Below are positions 34,916-42,954 of a DNA stretch of 64,000 bases, piece by piece. The stretch is from assembly GCA_963731625.1 (NCBI GenBank), contig CAVSWH010000001.1:930001-994000 (forward strand), read 5' to 3'. The notes under the pieces were generated by a model that ran no database searches, had not been told where the DNA came from, and was given only the letters and a program-made list of their open reading frames with translations. The DNA comes from PALSA-555 sp963731625. Lineage in GTDB: Bacteria; Actinomycetota; Acidimicrobiia; IMCC26256; PALSA-555. How positions within the stretch are numbered: position 1 is the stretch's first letter; each line of letters opens with the position of its first letter. The position numbers were made by a program, and so were the translations under genes.

Positions 34916-35656
34916 ATGTCTCGCGGTGAACGCGTCGGGATGCTGGCTATCACGATCGCGGCCGCGGGCATTTTGGTTGCTGCTGGATTCAGCGTCCGCC
35001 ACGCCAACGGAAACCCGGCTACGGGGTCCGTGATCCTTTGGGTCGCCGCGACCCTGGTCTTCTTGCTGGGTGTGGGTGTGTCGCTGTGGGGCATTGGGAT
35101 CCACCGGCGCGCTGCGGCGCCTCCCGCTGTGGTAGCGCCTACCGATCCCCCGCCAGCCGAGTTATGGATGGAACGGTACGTCTCGGACACCGGCGGCGGA
35201 TGGACCGCCGGTGTCCGCATTCACAATGACGGGAACCGCTTGGCAGCGCTGTACGCCCAGATGGTCAGCTTCGACCCTGGGATATCCGTCCTGGAGATGG
35301 CGGACTTCAATGGTCCGGCGCCGTGGTGGATCACCGGCACAAACAAGGAACCGAAAGCACTTCAGATCCCGCCGCACACCAACGCCACACTCGACATCGC
35401 GAGCGGCACCGCGTACATCCGCATGGCCGACGGCCAGTGGGCTTGGGACGGTAATCGAACAACTCCGATCTCCGAATTTTCGTTCATCGTCCCGGGCGTC
35501 GCGATGGTGAAGTACCGCGGTGAACCCGTATCCGGCGTGGTCAAGGTCTGGGCAGACGGCTCAGACGGAGTTGTCTTCCAGTTCAGAATCGAGATCGACC
35601 TCGTTGAAGGGAACCAGAGCGTCGACCCGCGGGTAACGATCAAGGATCGAACCTGA
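34916..35656 (+). CDS. Hypothetical membrane protein with extracytoplasmic C-terminal domain
   Basis: 246 residues, not recognised. Two hydrophobic helices at about 9-26 (MLAITIAAAGILVAAGFSV) and 40-62 (VILWVAATLVFLLGVGVSLW) are followed by a basic stretch and a predicted beta-rich domain of about 170 residues (WTAGVRIHNDGNRLAALYAQ, PGVAMVKYRGEPVSGVVKV). No enzyme motif or cysteines for metal binding were noticed. It stands alone just right of the catabolic island, with no operator copy. The C-terminal part could be an Ig-like adhesion or ligand domain, but that is only an impression. Confidence 0.7.
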   Translation: MSRGERVGMLAITIAAAGILVAAGFSVRHANGNPATGSVILWVAATLVFLLGVGVSLWGIGIHRRAAAPPAVVAPTDPPPAELWMERYVSDTGGGWTAGVRIHNDGNRLAALYAQMVSFDPGISVLEMADFNGPAPWWITGTNKEPKALQIPPHTNATLDIASGTAYIRMADGQWAWDGNRTTPISEFSFIVPGVAMVKYRGEPVSGVVKVWADGSDGVVFQFRIEIDLVEGNQSVDPRVTIKDRT

Positions 35657-35736
35657 CGGGCCAGGTCTGACGCGTTAGTGGTGCGGACGTCCCCAAACGA
35701 GCGAATACTGACCGAACCGAACGCGAAGGAGGGAAG

Positions 35737-36276
35737 TTATGTGCAGCGACGGCCCCCCCCCCCCGCCCGATAGACCCTCACCTCAGCCATAAGCCACTGC
35801 CAATTCGCATACACCTTGCCACCGTCAACGTGGAAGTCATCTCGAAGTGCTTGGATCGTCGGCCACCAGTAGTTCCACCGGTCAATCACAGCGTCGCCAA
35901 TCCAGCGCTCGATCGTCGATAACTCGATGACGTCTTCCTTGTGGAGCAGCGCGAGGTCTTCGTAGAAGTTCGCTTCTCGCAGCAAGCGGTAGGCATCCCG
36001 TCGCTCCGGGCCTTTGATGGCGTACGCGCGAGTCACAGCGCCCTTCAAGCCCTCGGGTGTCCAGGTGCTAGCCGCCAAGACCTTTGCGTCGATTAGGTCG
36101 TCGCTGTCCCAACGTCGGGCGATGTCGGCCATGATTTGGCCTCGTCTGGCTCCACGAAGGTCGCGCCCCTGCTTCAGCGCACGGATTGCAACGATGCCGA
36201 GCAGGAAGGTGAGCACGGCCAGGGCAAGTGTGGACGCCGCAGTGAGGGACTCCGCCCCGCTTGTCGCCCCGACCAC
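35737..36276 (-). CDS. Small membrane-anchored protein, DUF4760-like
   Basis: 179 residues. One N-terminal transmembrane helix (LALAVLTFLLGIVAIRAL) is followed by a cytoplasmic helical domain with RRWDSDDLIDAKVLAAS and LREANFYEDLALLHKEDVIEL and WIGDAVIDRWNYWWPTI. A clear paralogue lies at 44433-44921 (RRWEEDELVEARQLVAG, ELDYFEQLGALDRLGAL, LLDRWDLWQPSIEA). The GTG start at 36276 is tentative. The C-terminus runs into a C12 homopolymer (35753-35764), so the last residues (RAGGGGRRCT) are unreliable. Function unknown. Confidence 0.7.
   Translation of the reverse strand: MVGATSGAESLTAASTLALAVLTFLLGIVAIRALKQGRDLRGARRGQIMADIARRWDSDDLIDAKVLAASTWTPEGLKGAVTRAYAIKGPERRDAYRLLREANFYEDLALLHKEDVIELSTIERWIGDAVIDRWNYWWPTIQALRDDFHVDGGKVYANWQWLMAEVRVYRAGGGGRRCT
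35753..35764. repeat. C12 homopolymer at the 3' end of the DUF4760-like gene
   Basis: Twelve consecutive C on the plus strand (G12 in the coding sense of the minus-strand gene). Any length change shifts the C-terminus of the encoded protein. It may be a slippery site or a sequencing artefact. Confidence 0.8.
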
Positions 36277-36439
36277 GCCACTCGTTTTAGCCGCGCAGCG
36301 TCCCGTCTAGCTCGAGGGGCGGCGCGTATCCGGCATCTACGACTGTCCGGAGCCGCTTGGCTGGCGGTAAGAGAGCCGTCGGCCCGTCGTCTGATCCATC
36401 ACCGCCGCGCGCCCCAACGACCGGCCCATGATCTTCCCT

Positions 36440-36794
36440 CCGCCTCGTTCTGGCCCGCAGGCTCAAAACCCCAGGGCGGTAACACCCTCCAAGCGAAGCC
36501 CCTCGGAGGCTGAACTCTTCGCCCGACGAGGATCGGCGCGACGCCACTGCCAACACTGGCCACGGAGCTACCTGGGCTTCAACACGTTCGCGATCAGCGC
36601 TTCCGGCGTTCGCGAAATCGGCCCTTCGGCGTTCGGGCTCGATCGGCGCGCGACGCCGCGACCTGCCCGAATGAGGTTTGTGACATGCCCCACCTGGGCA
36701 GGGGCATGTCACGAACGTGGTCACAAACCGGAGTTCGTGTGTGCATCCCTGGCGTAAACGCCAATCGTGCCCGGGTTCTGGACCGATCAGGCTC
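36440..36794 (-). repeat. Cassette leader repeat, copy 1 (gene lost downstream)
   Basis: First of four related blocks. It has a perfect 12-bp stem, GTGACATGCCCC (36680-36691)/GGGGCATGTCAC (36701-36712) with a 9-base loop, nested in outer GTTTGTGAC/GTCACAAAC arms; three direct repeats of GTTCG-type at 36586, 36608 and 36631 (22-23 bp apart); and the conserved leader (minus strand GGGTGTTACCGCCCTGG). Where copies 2 and 3 lead into a secreted-protein gene, here only a short frame beginning MGRSLGRA remains before a stop: a relic. The open frame 36287-36724 across it is not considered a gene. Confidence 0.75.
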
Positions 36795-36835
36795 CGCCGC
36801 CATTGGACCGCGGGACGCGACTACCGGACGGTTGC

Positions 36836-38527
36836 CTACCCGGTGAACGCAGCGGTCACGACCAATGCAGTCGGTTGCACCTCGACGGCGCCGATGTCGC
36901 AGTTGGGACTGGCGGAGTCCGGGCGGGGTAGGCCGCGTTCGTCGGTGGTGATGCCGGACGCTCCGTCGGCCTGGCAGGACGCGTTGGGGATGGCGTCGAT
37001 GAGGGGGCTGCCGACCTGCGGGAGCTGGGTGGGGCCTGGGCCGCCGTTGTTGGCGGCGGCGCCGAGGAGCGGGTCGCCGGGGCCCTGGTGGTCGCCGGAG
37101 GCCGTATTGGTGAACCCGCAGCTGGTGTCGTTGCTCCAGTTCCAGCCGTTCGAGATCGTCGGCGGTCCGGTCAGCACGCAATTGGCGCCGCCGTTCCCGA
37201 GGGCGACGACCGAGCCGAAGGAGGTGAGCACGCTGGAGCTGTCGATGTTGGCGCCGGTCTGGGCCTGGTTGCCGGCGATCGTCACGTACACGAGCACGGT
37301 GCCAACCGCCGCTTGGCTCGACACCGACCCGCGATCGTGCTTGCCCGATGGCCCACTCGTCGCGGCGGCGCGAGCGCCCGGCGCCGGACCGTCGTCGATG
37401 CCACCGCCCGTGCTCGAGGCCCCGGAGGACGTGTTGGCGCTAATCGTCGAGTTCGTCGCCGTCACGCTGCTGGCGTCGATCCCGCCGAACGCGGACCCGG
37501 CCGTGGCCGAGTTCGTGTTCCCGACGACCGAGGAGCCCGTCAACGTGGTCGCAGTCGAGTCGAAGACGCCGTTTGCGTCACCGGTCCCGGCCGCGGTGTT
37601 CGTGTTCCCACTCACGTTCGACCCGGTCATGGTGACGTTCAAGGTATCGAGGGTGCCGTTGGCGTCACCGCTGCCCCCGGCGGTGTTCGTGTTCCCGGTC
37701 ACGGTCACGGCCGTCATGGTGAGGTTCAAGGTGTCGAGCGTGCCCTCGGCGCTACCGGTCCCGGCCGTGGTGTGGTTACCGCTGACCGTGCCGCCGGTGA
37801 TCGTGGTGGCCAGGGTGTCGAGGGTTCCCTCGGCATTCCCCGAGCCGGTTGTCGAGTCGGTGTTGTTGCTCACCGTCGAGTTCGTGAGCGTCGTGATCCC
37901 CGAGTCGAGGATCCCGCCGTTGTCGTTGGTCCCCGTCGCAGTGGCGGTGTTCGAACTGACCGTCGTGTTCGTCAGGACGAGCGCGTTCGTTCTGTTGGAC
38001 CCGACGCGCAGGGTGGAGGCGGTGTTGCCGGTGGCCGCGTTGCCCGTCACCGTCGAGTTGGCGATCGTGAGGTCCCCGTTGGTCTCGATCGCCCCGCCGA
38101 CTCCGGGGTTCACATTCCCGCCGGTGAGGGTGAGGCCGCTGACGGTCAGCGTGCCGCTCGTGGTGCTGGTGATCACCCGGGCGCCTGAGGTCATCTGGTC
38201 GACCGTGTTGCCGTTCCCCACGACGCTCAAGTTGCCGGTGCCGTTGTAGAGCAGCTCGCCGCCGGCGAGGTCGATCGTGGGAACGATCGCCGGGATGTCG
38301 ATCTCGGAGTCACCCGCCGTGGCCGAGGCGCTGTCGAACGCCTGGCGCAGCGTGCACGTGGACGGAGTCGGGCACAGCCCACCCGTGTCGAGATTGCTCG
38401 ACACCGTGAACGCCATCGCGGCAGCAGCCGACTCAGCGAGGAGGCCCGAGGCGGCGACGCCCGCCAGGGTGCCGGCGCCGAGCGCCACCACGCTCAGCGC
38501 GGCGACCCACGCCCGAACCCGTCCCAT
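36836..38527 (-). CDS. Secreted parallel beta-helix protein (choice-of-anchor Q-like)
   Basis: 563 residues. A signal peptide (RAWVAALSVVALGAGTLAGVAASGLLAESAA) is followed by the CSLREA-like opening FTVSSNLDTGG...CTLRQAFDSA. Then come many imperfect T/S/N/G-rich beta-helix rungs, with GTLDT alternating with TVTGN/VSGN units spaced about 27-28 residues, and the C-terminal LLGAAANNGGPGPTQLPQVGSPLIDA, GLPRPDSASPNCDIGAVEV, typical of anchor-Q-type surface proteins. It ends VVTAAFTG, sharing AAFTG with the two glycine-rich neighbours. The ATG at 38527 has GGGAGGT before it. A role in surface adhesion or matrix is likely but unproven. Confidence 0.85.
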   Translation of the reverse strand: MGRVRAWVAALSVVALGAGTLAGVAASGLLAESAAAAMAFTVSSNLDTGGLCPTPSTCTLRQAFDSASATAGDSEIDIPAIVPTIDLAGGELLYNGTGNLSVVGNGNTVDQMTSGARVITSTTSGTLTVSGLTLTGGNVNPGVGGAIETNGDLTIANSTVTGNAATGNTASTLRVGSNRTNALVLTNTTVSSNTATATGTNDNGGILDSGITTLTNSTVSNNTDSTTGSGNAEGTLDTLATTITGGTVSGNHTTAGTGSAEGTLDTLNLTMTAVTVTGNTNTAGGSGDANGTLDTLNVTMTGSNVSGNTNTAAGTGDANGVFDSTATTLTGSSVVGNTNSATAGSAFGGIDASSVTATNSTISANTSSGASSTGGGIDDGPAPGARAAATSGPSGKHDRGSVSSQAAVGTVLVYVTIAGNQAQTGANIDSSSVLTSFGSVVALGNGGANCVLTGPPTISNGWNWSNDTSCGFTNTASGDHQGPGDPLLGAAANNGGPGPTQLPQVGSPLIDAIPNASCQADGASGITTDERGLPRPDSASPNCDIGAVEVQPTALVVTAAFTG

Positions 38528-38544
38528 GACGACCTCCCATGCGC

Positions 38545-38890
38545 CCCAGACCAAAGACCGCCGCTCGGCCCAAAGGCTCAGAACGCCAGGACGGTAACAC
38601 CCTCCAAGCGAAGCCCCTCGGAGGCTGAACCCTTCGCCTGACGAGGATCGGCGCGACGCGGCTGCCAACACTGCCCGCGGAGCTACCTGGGCTCCAACAC
38701 GTTCGCGATCGGCGTCTCCGACGTTCGCGAATCGACGCTTCGGCGTTCCGGCAGGATCAGCGCGCGACGCTGTGATCTGGACGAACGAGGTTTGTGACAT
38801 GCCCCACCTGGGCACCTGGGCAGGCGCATGTCACGAACGCGGTCACAAACCTGAGTCGCGACTGCGTGCCCGTGCGAAACGCTAGCCGTG
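38545..38890 (-). repeat. Cassette leader repeat, copy 2
   Basis: Upstream of the beta-helix protein. It has the hairpin GTGACATGCCCC with a longer loop (ACCTGGGC duplicated) around 38794-38834, direct GTTCGCGA repeats near 38701, 38723 and 38745 (22-bp period), and the minus-strand leader GGAGGGTGTTACCGTCCTGG ending about 40 bases before the ATG. The same nucleotides appear in different reading frames in the other copies, so the DNA or RNA, not a peptide, is conserved. Confidence 0.75.
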
Positions 38891-38956
38891 GGGGCTTGCG
38901 GGACCGATCACTCGGTCGAGGACGCCATCCGGCTTTGACCGAACGCATTCGCGGGC

Positions 38957-39180
38957 TTGAGGGCGCGAGCCGCTGGCGTGGGTCCGTCGCTCGGGCTCGC
39001 TCAGGCGGCCAAGTCGCTGGCTGGGCTGCTGCTCTGCGGGCTCGCCGACGACGACCCGGACGTGCTGCGCCGTGCCGCGAGTGACGTTGCCGACGAGTGG
39101 CCGATCACCGGGCGAAGACGTTGCTGCTCGACGCGGCCGCGCTTGCCGCGATCGACACCGACGACGAGAGCGGCGGTTAG
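38957..39180 (+). pseudogene. Fragment of an unidentified gene, frame-broken
   Basis: A plus-strand stretch reads GPSLGLAQAAKSLAGLLLCG, LADDDPDVLRRAASDVADEW and, after a +/-1 frame change near 39110, KTLLLDAAALAAIDTDDESGG before a stop at 39178-39180. The helical, protein-like composition suggests the 3' end of a decayed gene. A similar tail (NETGG and stop) recurs near 41770, so this remnant may have been copied with the cassette. No family recognised; low confidence. Confidence 0.3.
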
Positions 39181-39185
39181 CGCGC

Positions 39186-41264
39186 CTACCCGGTGAAGGC
39201 GGCCACGATCGGGCAGGCGTCGGTGGTCGGGTCGTAGGTGATGGTCACCTGGCCGTCGCCGGTGCGCGTACTCAGCGCGGACGCCACGGTCGTCGCGCTT
39301 GGGACCGCGAAGGACGACCCGCCGCCGCCACCCGAACCAAGCCCGCCGGCGCCGCCGCCGTAACCTGCACCGCCGCCGGCTCCCAGTGTTCCACTGGGGC
39401 CGCCGCCGCCACCGAACCCGATCCCGCCGCCGCCGCCCGCACCGGCTTGAAGCGCACCGTTGCCACCGTTGCCGCCGGTGTCGTCGCCCGGGCCGCCCGC
39501 GCCCGCTTGGACCGCCGCCAGGCCGCCGGCGCCGGTCTGCCCGGGTTGGTTGCCCATGCCGCCAGCACCGCCGCCGAGCCCAGCACCGCCGCCACCGCCG
39601 ACACCACCAGCACCTCCGCCGCCGAGATTTGCGCCCGAGCCTCCAGTGGTCACCCCGCCGCCACCTCCCGTGTCGGCCGATCCGGTGCCGCCCCCGCCGG
39701 TCGGTGTTCCGTCCGTCGGGTTCACCGGGGCCTCGCCAGGAAGAAGAGCGGAGTCACCCGGGAGCGACGAGCCCCCGCCTCCGCCACCTGCGACGACGAG
39801 GGGCGTCTCGCCTGGTCCGCTAACGGCAGACGCGCCCCCTCCGCCACCTCCAGCGCCTCCGAGGCCCGTAATGCTCCCACCACCGCCACCGCCCACACCG
39901 CCGGTCCCCGGCACGTTGCTAGCGACATCTTGGCTCCGACCAGCCACTTCTACCGAAAGCACCCCTCCAGGCGTGACCGCCACCCTGGCCATCACCGTCA
40001 CGCCCGCGCCGCCATCCACGCCGCTGCCCGCGCCGCCGTGCCCACCATCGGCGCTGATCGTGACAAAGCAGATTCCAGCCGGGACCGTCGCCGAATAGGA
40101 GCCCGGCGCGTCCGAGTTGAAGATGGTCGTCGCCGGGCAGCTGTCGGTGGTCGGGTCGAAGGTGATGGTCACCTGCCCATCGGTAAGGCGGCCACTGACA
40201 ACCGGGGAACTCGTCGTGGCCACCGCAGCGACGAACGAGGAACTGCCGCCGCCCCCACCGGTCGACGCCCCGCCGCCGCCACCGCCGCCATAGCCGGCGC
40301 CACCACCCCCGCCGGAGAAGTCGCCGCCGCCGCCGCCGCCGCCGATGCCGACCCCCCCACCGCCACCCGCACCGGCTACCGGGGCGCCGTTGCCCCCGGT
40401 GCCGCCCGTGCCGTTGCCCGCACCACCATTTCCGCCTGGACCAAACAAGCCGGGCGCGCCGCCGCCCGTTCCCCCGCCACCAGTGCCGTTGCCGCCCGCA
40501 CCGCCCCGGGTCCCGGTCCCGAAATGACCCGCGCCGCCGCCCCCGCCGCCGACCGTGCCGGTGCCTACCCCGCCCGCTTGGCCCCCGCCGGTGCCGGCGC
40601 CGGCCGCGTTGACGCCGCCGCCGCCCCCACCGGTCGACGCCACGCCGCTACTGCCGCCGTTACCCGTGCTGGTACCACCCAGCCCACCCGTGCCGGGAGA
40701 ATCACCACTCCCGCCCTGGGACCCATCCCCGGTCGTGCCCGCAGCGCCGCCGGCCCCTTCGCCGCTAACGCCCGTCCCCCCACCACCACCGCCCGCCACG
40801 ACGAGCGCGGTACCGGCGGCGCTCACCACGGACGCGCCGCCCCCGCCGCCTCCTCCATTCTGCGATGTGTTGTTGTTGCCGCCGCCGCCGCCGCCCCCGC
40901 CACCGATCCCGCCTTTGCCGCCACTCCCGCCCGCGGAGCCGGTAGAAGCACCACCCGCCGCACCTTCCCCGCCGACGAGCACGCTCAAGGACGCGCCGGG
41001 GCTCACCGGCACCCGCGCCGTCACACTCGCCGCCACACCGCCCGCAGCGCCCGCACCGCCATCCACGCCGCCGCCCGCGCCGCCGTGCCCACCGTCGGCG
41101 CTGATCGTGACAAAGCAGATCCCCGCCGGGACCGTCGCTGACGCCGGCCCCGCCGTGCCTGACGTGAACAGCGTCGTGGTCGCCGCACCCGCCGGGCCAG
41201 CCCCCACCCCCACCAGCGCCGTCGCCGCTGCACCAACACCCGCACCGAGCACGCGCAACCGCAC
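39186..41264 (-). CDS. Secreted glycine-rich repeat protein with two tandem modules
   Basis: 692 residues from a GTG at 41264 with GGAGGGAGG before it. Signal peptide (VGAAATALVGVGAGPAGAATT), then two homologous halves. Each opens TVPAGICFVTISADGGHGG, contains long GGxGG tracts with alternating SVLV/SVEV and LVVAGGGGGG strands, and closes GQVTITFDPTTDSCP or GQVTITYDPTTDACP. The C-terminus is IVAAFTG. No catalytic residues seen. The composition recalls mycobacterial PGRS proteins, but there is no PE domain. Longer upstream frames pass through the leader repeat and are not used. The plus-strand Pro-rich frames opposite are shadows. Confidence 0.82.
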   Translation of the reverse strand: MRLRVLGAGVGAAATALVGVGAGPAGAATTTLFTSGTAGPASATVPAGICFVTISADGGHGGAGGGVDGGAGAAGGVAASVTARVPVSPGASLSVLVGGEGAAGGASTGSAGGSGGKGGIGGGGGGGGGNNNTSQNGGGGGGGASVVSAAGTALVVAGGGGGGTGVSGEGAGGAAGTTGDGSQGGSGDSPGTGGLGGTSTGNGGSSGVASTGGGGGGVNAAGAGTGGGQAGGVGTGTVGGGGGGAGHFGTGTRGGAGGNGTGGGGTGGGAPGLFGPGGNGGAGNGTGGTGGNGAPVAGAGGGGGVGIGGGGGGGDFSGGGGGAGYGGGGGGGASTGGGGGSSSFVAAVATTSSPVVSGRLTDGQVTITFDPTTDSCPATTIFNSDAPGSYSATVPAGICFVTISADGGHGGAGSGVDGGAGVTVMARVAVTPGGVLSVEVAGRSQDVASNVPGTGGVGGGGGGSITGLGGAGGGGGGASAVSGPGETPLVVAGGGGGGSSLPGDSALLPGEAPVNPTDGTPTGGGGTGSADTGGGGGVTTGGSGANLGGGGAGGVGGGGGAGLGGGAGGMGNQPGQTGAGGLAAVQAGAGGPGDDTGGNGGNGALQAGAGGGGGIGFGGGGGPSGTLGAGGGAGYGGGAGGLGSGGGGGSSFAVPSATTVASALSTRTGDGQVTITYDPTTDACPIVAAFTG

Positions 41265-41274
41265 CCGGGCCTCC

Positions 41275-41610
41275 CTCCGCCTCGCCTGGCCCGAAGGCCA
41301 AGAACGCCAGGACGGTAACACCCGTCGGTCAAAGGCCCTCAGAGGCTGAACCCTTCGCCCCACCAGTGATTCGGAACCGGCGCGGCACCGCTGCGAACAC
41401 GGCCACAACGTCCCAGCGGTGGGCCAGCGCGCCTGCGGCGTTCGGGATCAGCACCTTCGACGTTCGCGAAATCGGCTCTTCGGCGTTCAGACTCGATCGG
41501 CGCGCGACGCCGCGACCTGGACTCACGAGGTTTGTGACATGCCCCACCTGGGCACCTGGGCAGGGGCATGTCACGAACGCGGTCACCAACGCGGTCACAA
41601 CTCGTATCAG
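41275..41610 (-). repeat. Cassette leader repeat, copy 3
   Basis: Upstream of the two-module glycine-rich gene. Hairpin arms at 41534-41545 and 41563-41574 (perfect 12-bp stem, 17-base loop); direct GTTCG-type repeats at 41440, 41462 and 41485; leader with GGGTGTTACCGTCCTGGCGTTC directly before the GTG start region. The part between is more diverged than in copies 1 and 2. Confidence 0.75.
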
Positions 41611-41781
41611 ACGACTGCCCCGCCCTTTAACGGTACTCCCGGTGTCTTTAGGACCTCTGAGGACCCGTTGCCCCGGTTGAGATTGCCACTGCAGAGCGAT
41701 CAGCGTCGCTCGGGCGCGCCGGTCTGACGACATTCATCTGCTGGGTCCCGAGATAGAGAACGAGACGGGCGGTTAGCGCGT

Positions 41782-42948
41782 CTACCCGGTGAACGCGGCG
41801 ACGACCGGGCAGGTGTCGGTGGTCGGGTCGTAGGTGATCGTCACTAATCCGTTGGTGCCGGTCGAGTTGGGGTCAATGACGTTGGTCGCGGTCGGGACGA
41901 TGAAGGAGGAGCCGCCACCGCCGCCGCTCATTCCTGCGTTGCCCTGGCCGCCGCCACCGGCGCCGTAGCCGCCGCCGCCGCCACCACCACCAGCCTCGCC
42001 GCCACCCCCGCCGCCGCCGAAGCCCACCCCGCCGCCGCCACCGCCACCGCCGACGTTCACGCTGGGGCCGTTGCCGCCGTTTCCGCCAGGCGTGTCGCCC
42101 GCACCCCCGGCGCCACTCAAGGAGCCGCCAGCGTTGCCTGCGGTGCCACTCCCCGGCGGGGAAAGGCCGGCGCCCGCGGGCATGGTGTTGTTCCCGGCGC
42201 CGCCACCACCGCCAACGGTCAGCGCCGCGTTGCCGGACCCACCCGTTCCGCTACCGGCACCGGCAGTCCCGCCGGTGCCCACGCCACCACCACCGCCACC
42301 GCCACCTTGGCCGCCGTTCCCGTTGGCCAGACCGCCCGCCCCGGGGGAACCACCCAGGCCCGGGTTCCCGGCACCGGACCCGCTCGCCGCGCCACCCGCG
42401 CCACCCGACGACCCGTCAAAGACGGCCCCACCACCGCCGCCACCGCCGACGACGACGAGTGGCTGCTGCGCCCCGTTCGCGACCGCCGACGCGCCCCCAC
42501 CTCCGCCCGAGATCGGGTCGCCGTTGGCGGTCCCGCCACCGCCCCCACCCACGCCGCCACCGCCGCCCGTCGAGGCGCCCCCGTTCGTGCCGCCCCCGCC
42601 GACGAGCACGCTCAAGGTGTCGCCGGGCGTCACCGCCACCCGGGCGCTCACGGACGCGCCGCTGCCGCCCGCTCCGGCCGTCGGCGGTGCCGGCGTCGCC
42701 GGCGTCACCCCACCACCCGTCGAGAGGGGCACGGCGCTGCTGCCGGTGCCGCCGCTGCCGCCGGCCGCGGCAATCGTCACGAAGCAGATCCCGGCCGGCA
42801 CCGCCACCGAATAAGCGCCCGGCGCGTTCGTCGACGGGAACAATGTCGTCGCCGCCGCCCCCGCCGGGCCAGCCCCCACAAACGCCACCACACCGACCAG
42901 CGCGGTCGCCGCCGCACCAAGACCCGCGCCAGCAACCCGCAACCCCAC
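41782..42948 (-). CDS. Secreted glycine-rich repeat protein, single module
   Basis: 388 residues from a GTG at 42948 (GGAGGGAG upstream); the longer frame to 43119 reads through the leader and is not preferred. Signal peptide with GAAATALVGVVAFVGAGPAGAAAT, then AVPAGICFVTIAAAGGSGG, Gly-rich tracts, SSFIVPTATNVID, LVTITYDPTTDTCP and the terminal VVAAFTG. It is the same design as one module of its downstream neighbour, so duplication within the array is likely. Extracellular structural or surface role inferred. Confidence 0.82.
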   Translation of the reverse strand: MGLRVAGAGLGAAATALVGVVAFVGAGPAGAAATTLFPSTNAPGAYSVAVPAGICFVTIAAAGGSGGTGSSAVPLSTGGGVTPATPAPPTAGAGGSGASVSARVAVTPGDTLSVLVGGGGTNGGASTGGGGGVGGGGGGTANGDPISGGGGGASAVANGAQQPLVVVGGGGGGGAVFDGSSGGAGGAASGSGAGNPGLGGSPGAGGLANGNGGQGGGGGGGGVGTGGTAGAGSGTGGSGNAALTVGGGGGAGNNTMPAGAGLSPPGSGTAGNAGGSLSGAGGAGDTPGGNGGNGPSVNVGGGGGGGGVGFGGGGGGGEAGGGGGGGGYGAGGGGQGNAGMSGGGGGSSFIVPTATNVIDPNSTGTNGLVTITYDPTTDTCPVVAAFTG

Positions 42949-42954
42949 CCGGAC

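Noticed and set aside
36287..36724. Minus-strand 145-codon frame across cassette copy 1
   Set aside because: It reads through the repeat block whose nucleotides, not peptide, are conserved in other frames at copies 2-4.
38560..38700. c-di-GMP or c-di-AMP riboswitch in the cassette leader
   Set aside because: GTTACCG and CCAGGTAGC strings recall parts of these classes but the other invariant segments and their order are missing.
38528..38815. N-terminal extension of the beta-helix protein
   Set aside because: The 96 extra residues come from the leader repeat; the ATG at 38527 follows GGGAGGT and begins a clean signal peptide.
39186..41264. Mycobacterial PE_PGRS protein
   Set aside because: Glycine-rich, but no PE domain and a conventional signal peptide instead.
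39072..41349. Pro/Ala/Arg-rich plus-strand frames opposite the glycine-rich gene
   Set aside because: They are the complement of Gly codons; no ribosome-binding site, and the minus strand has signal peptide and modular structure.
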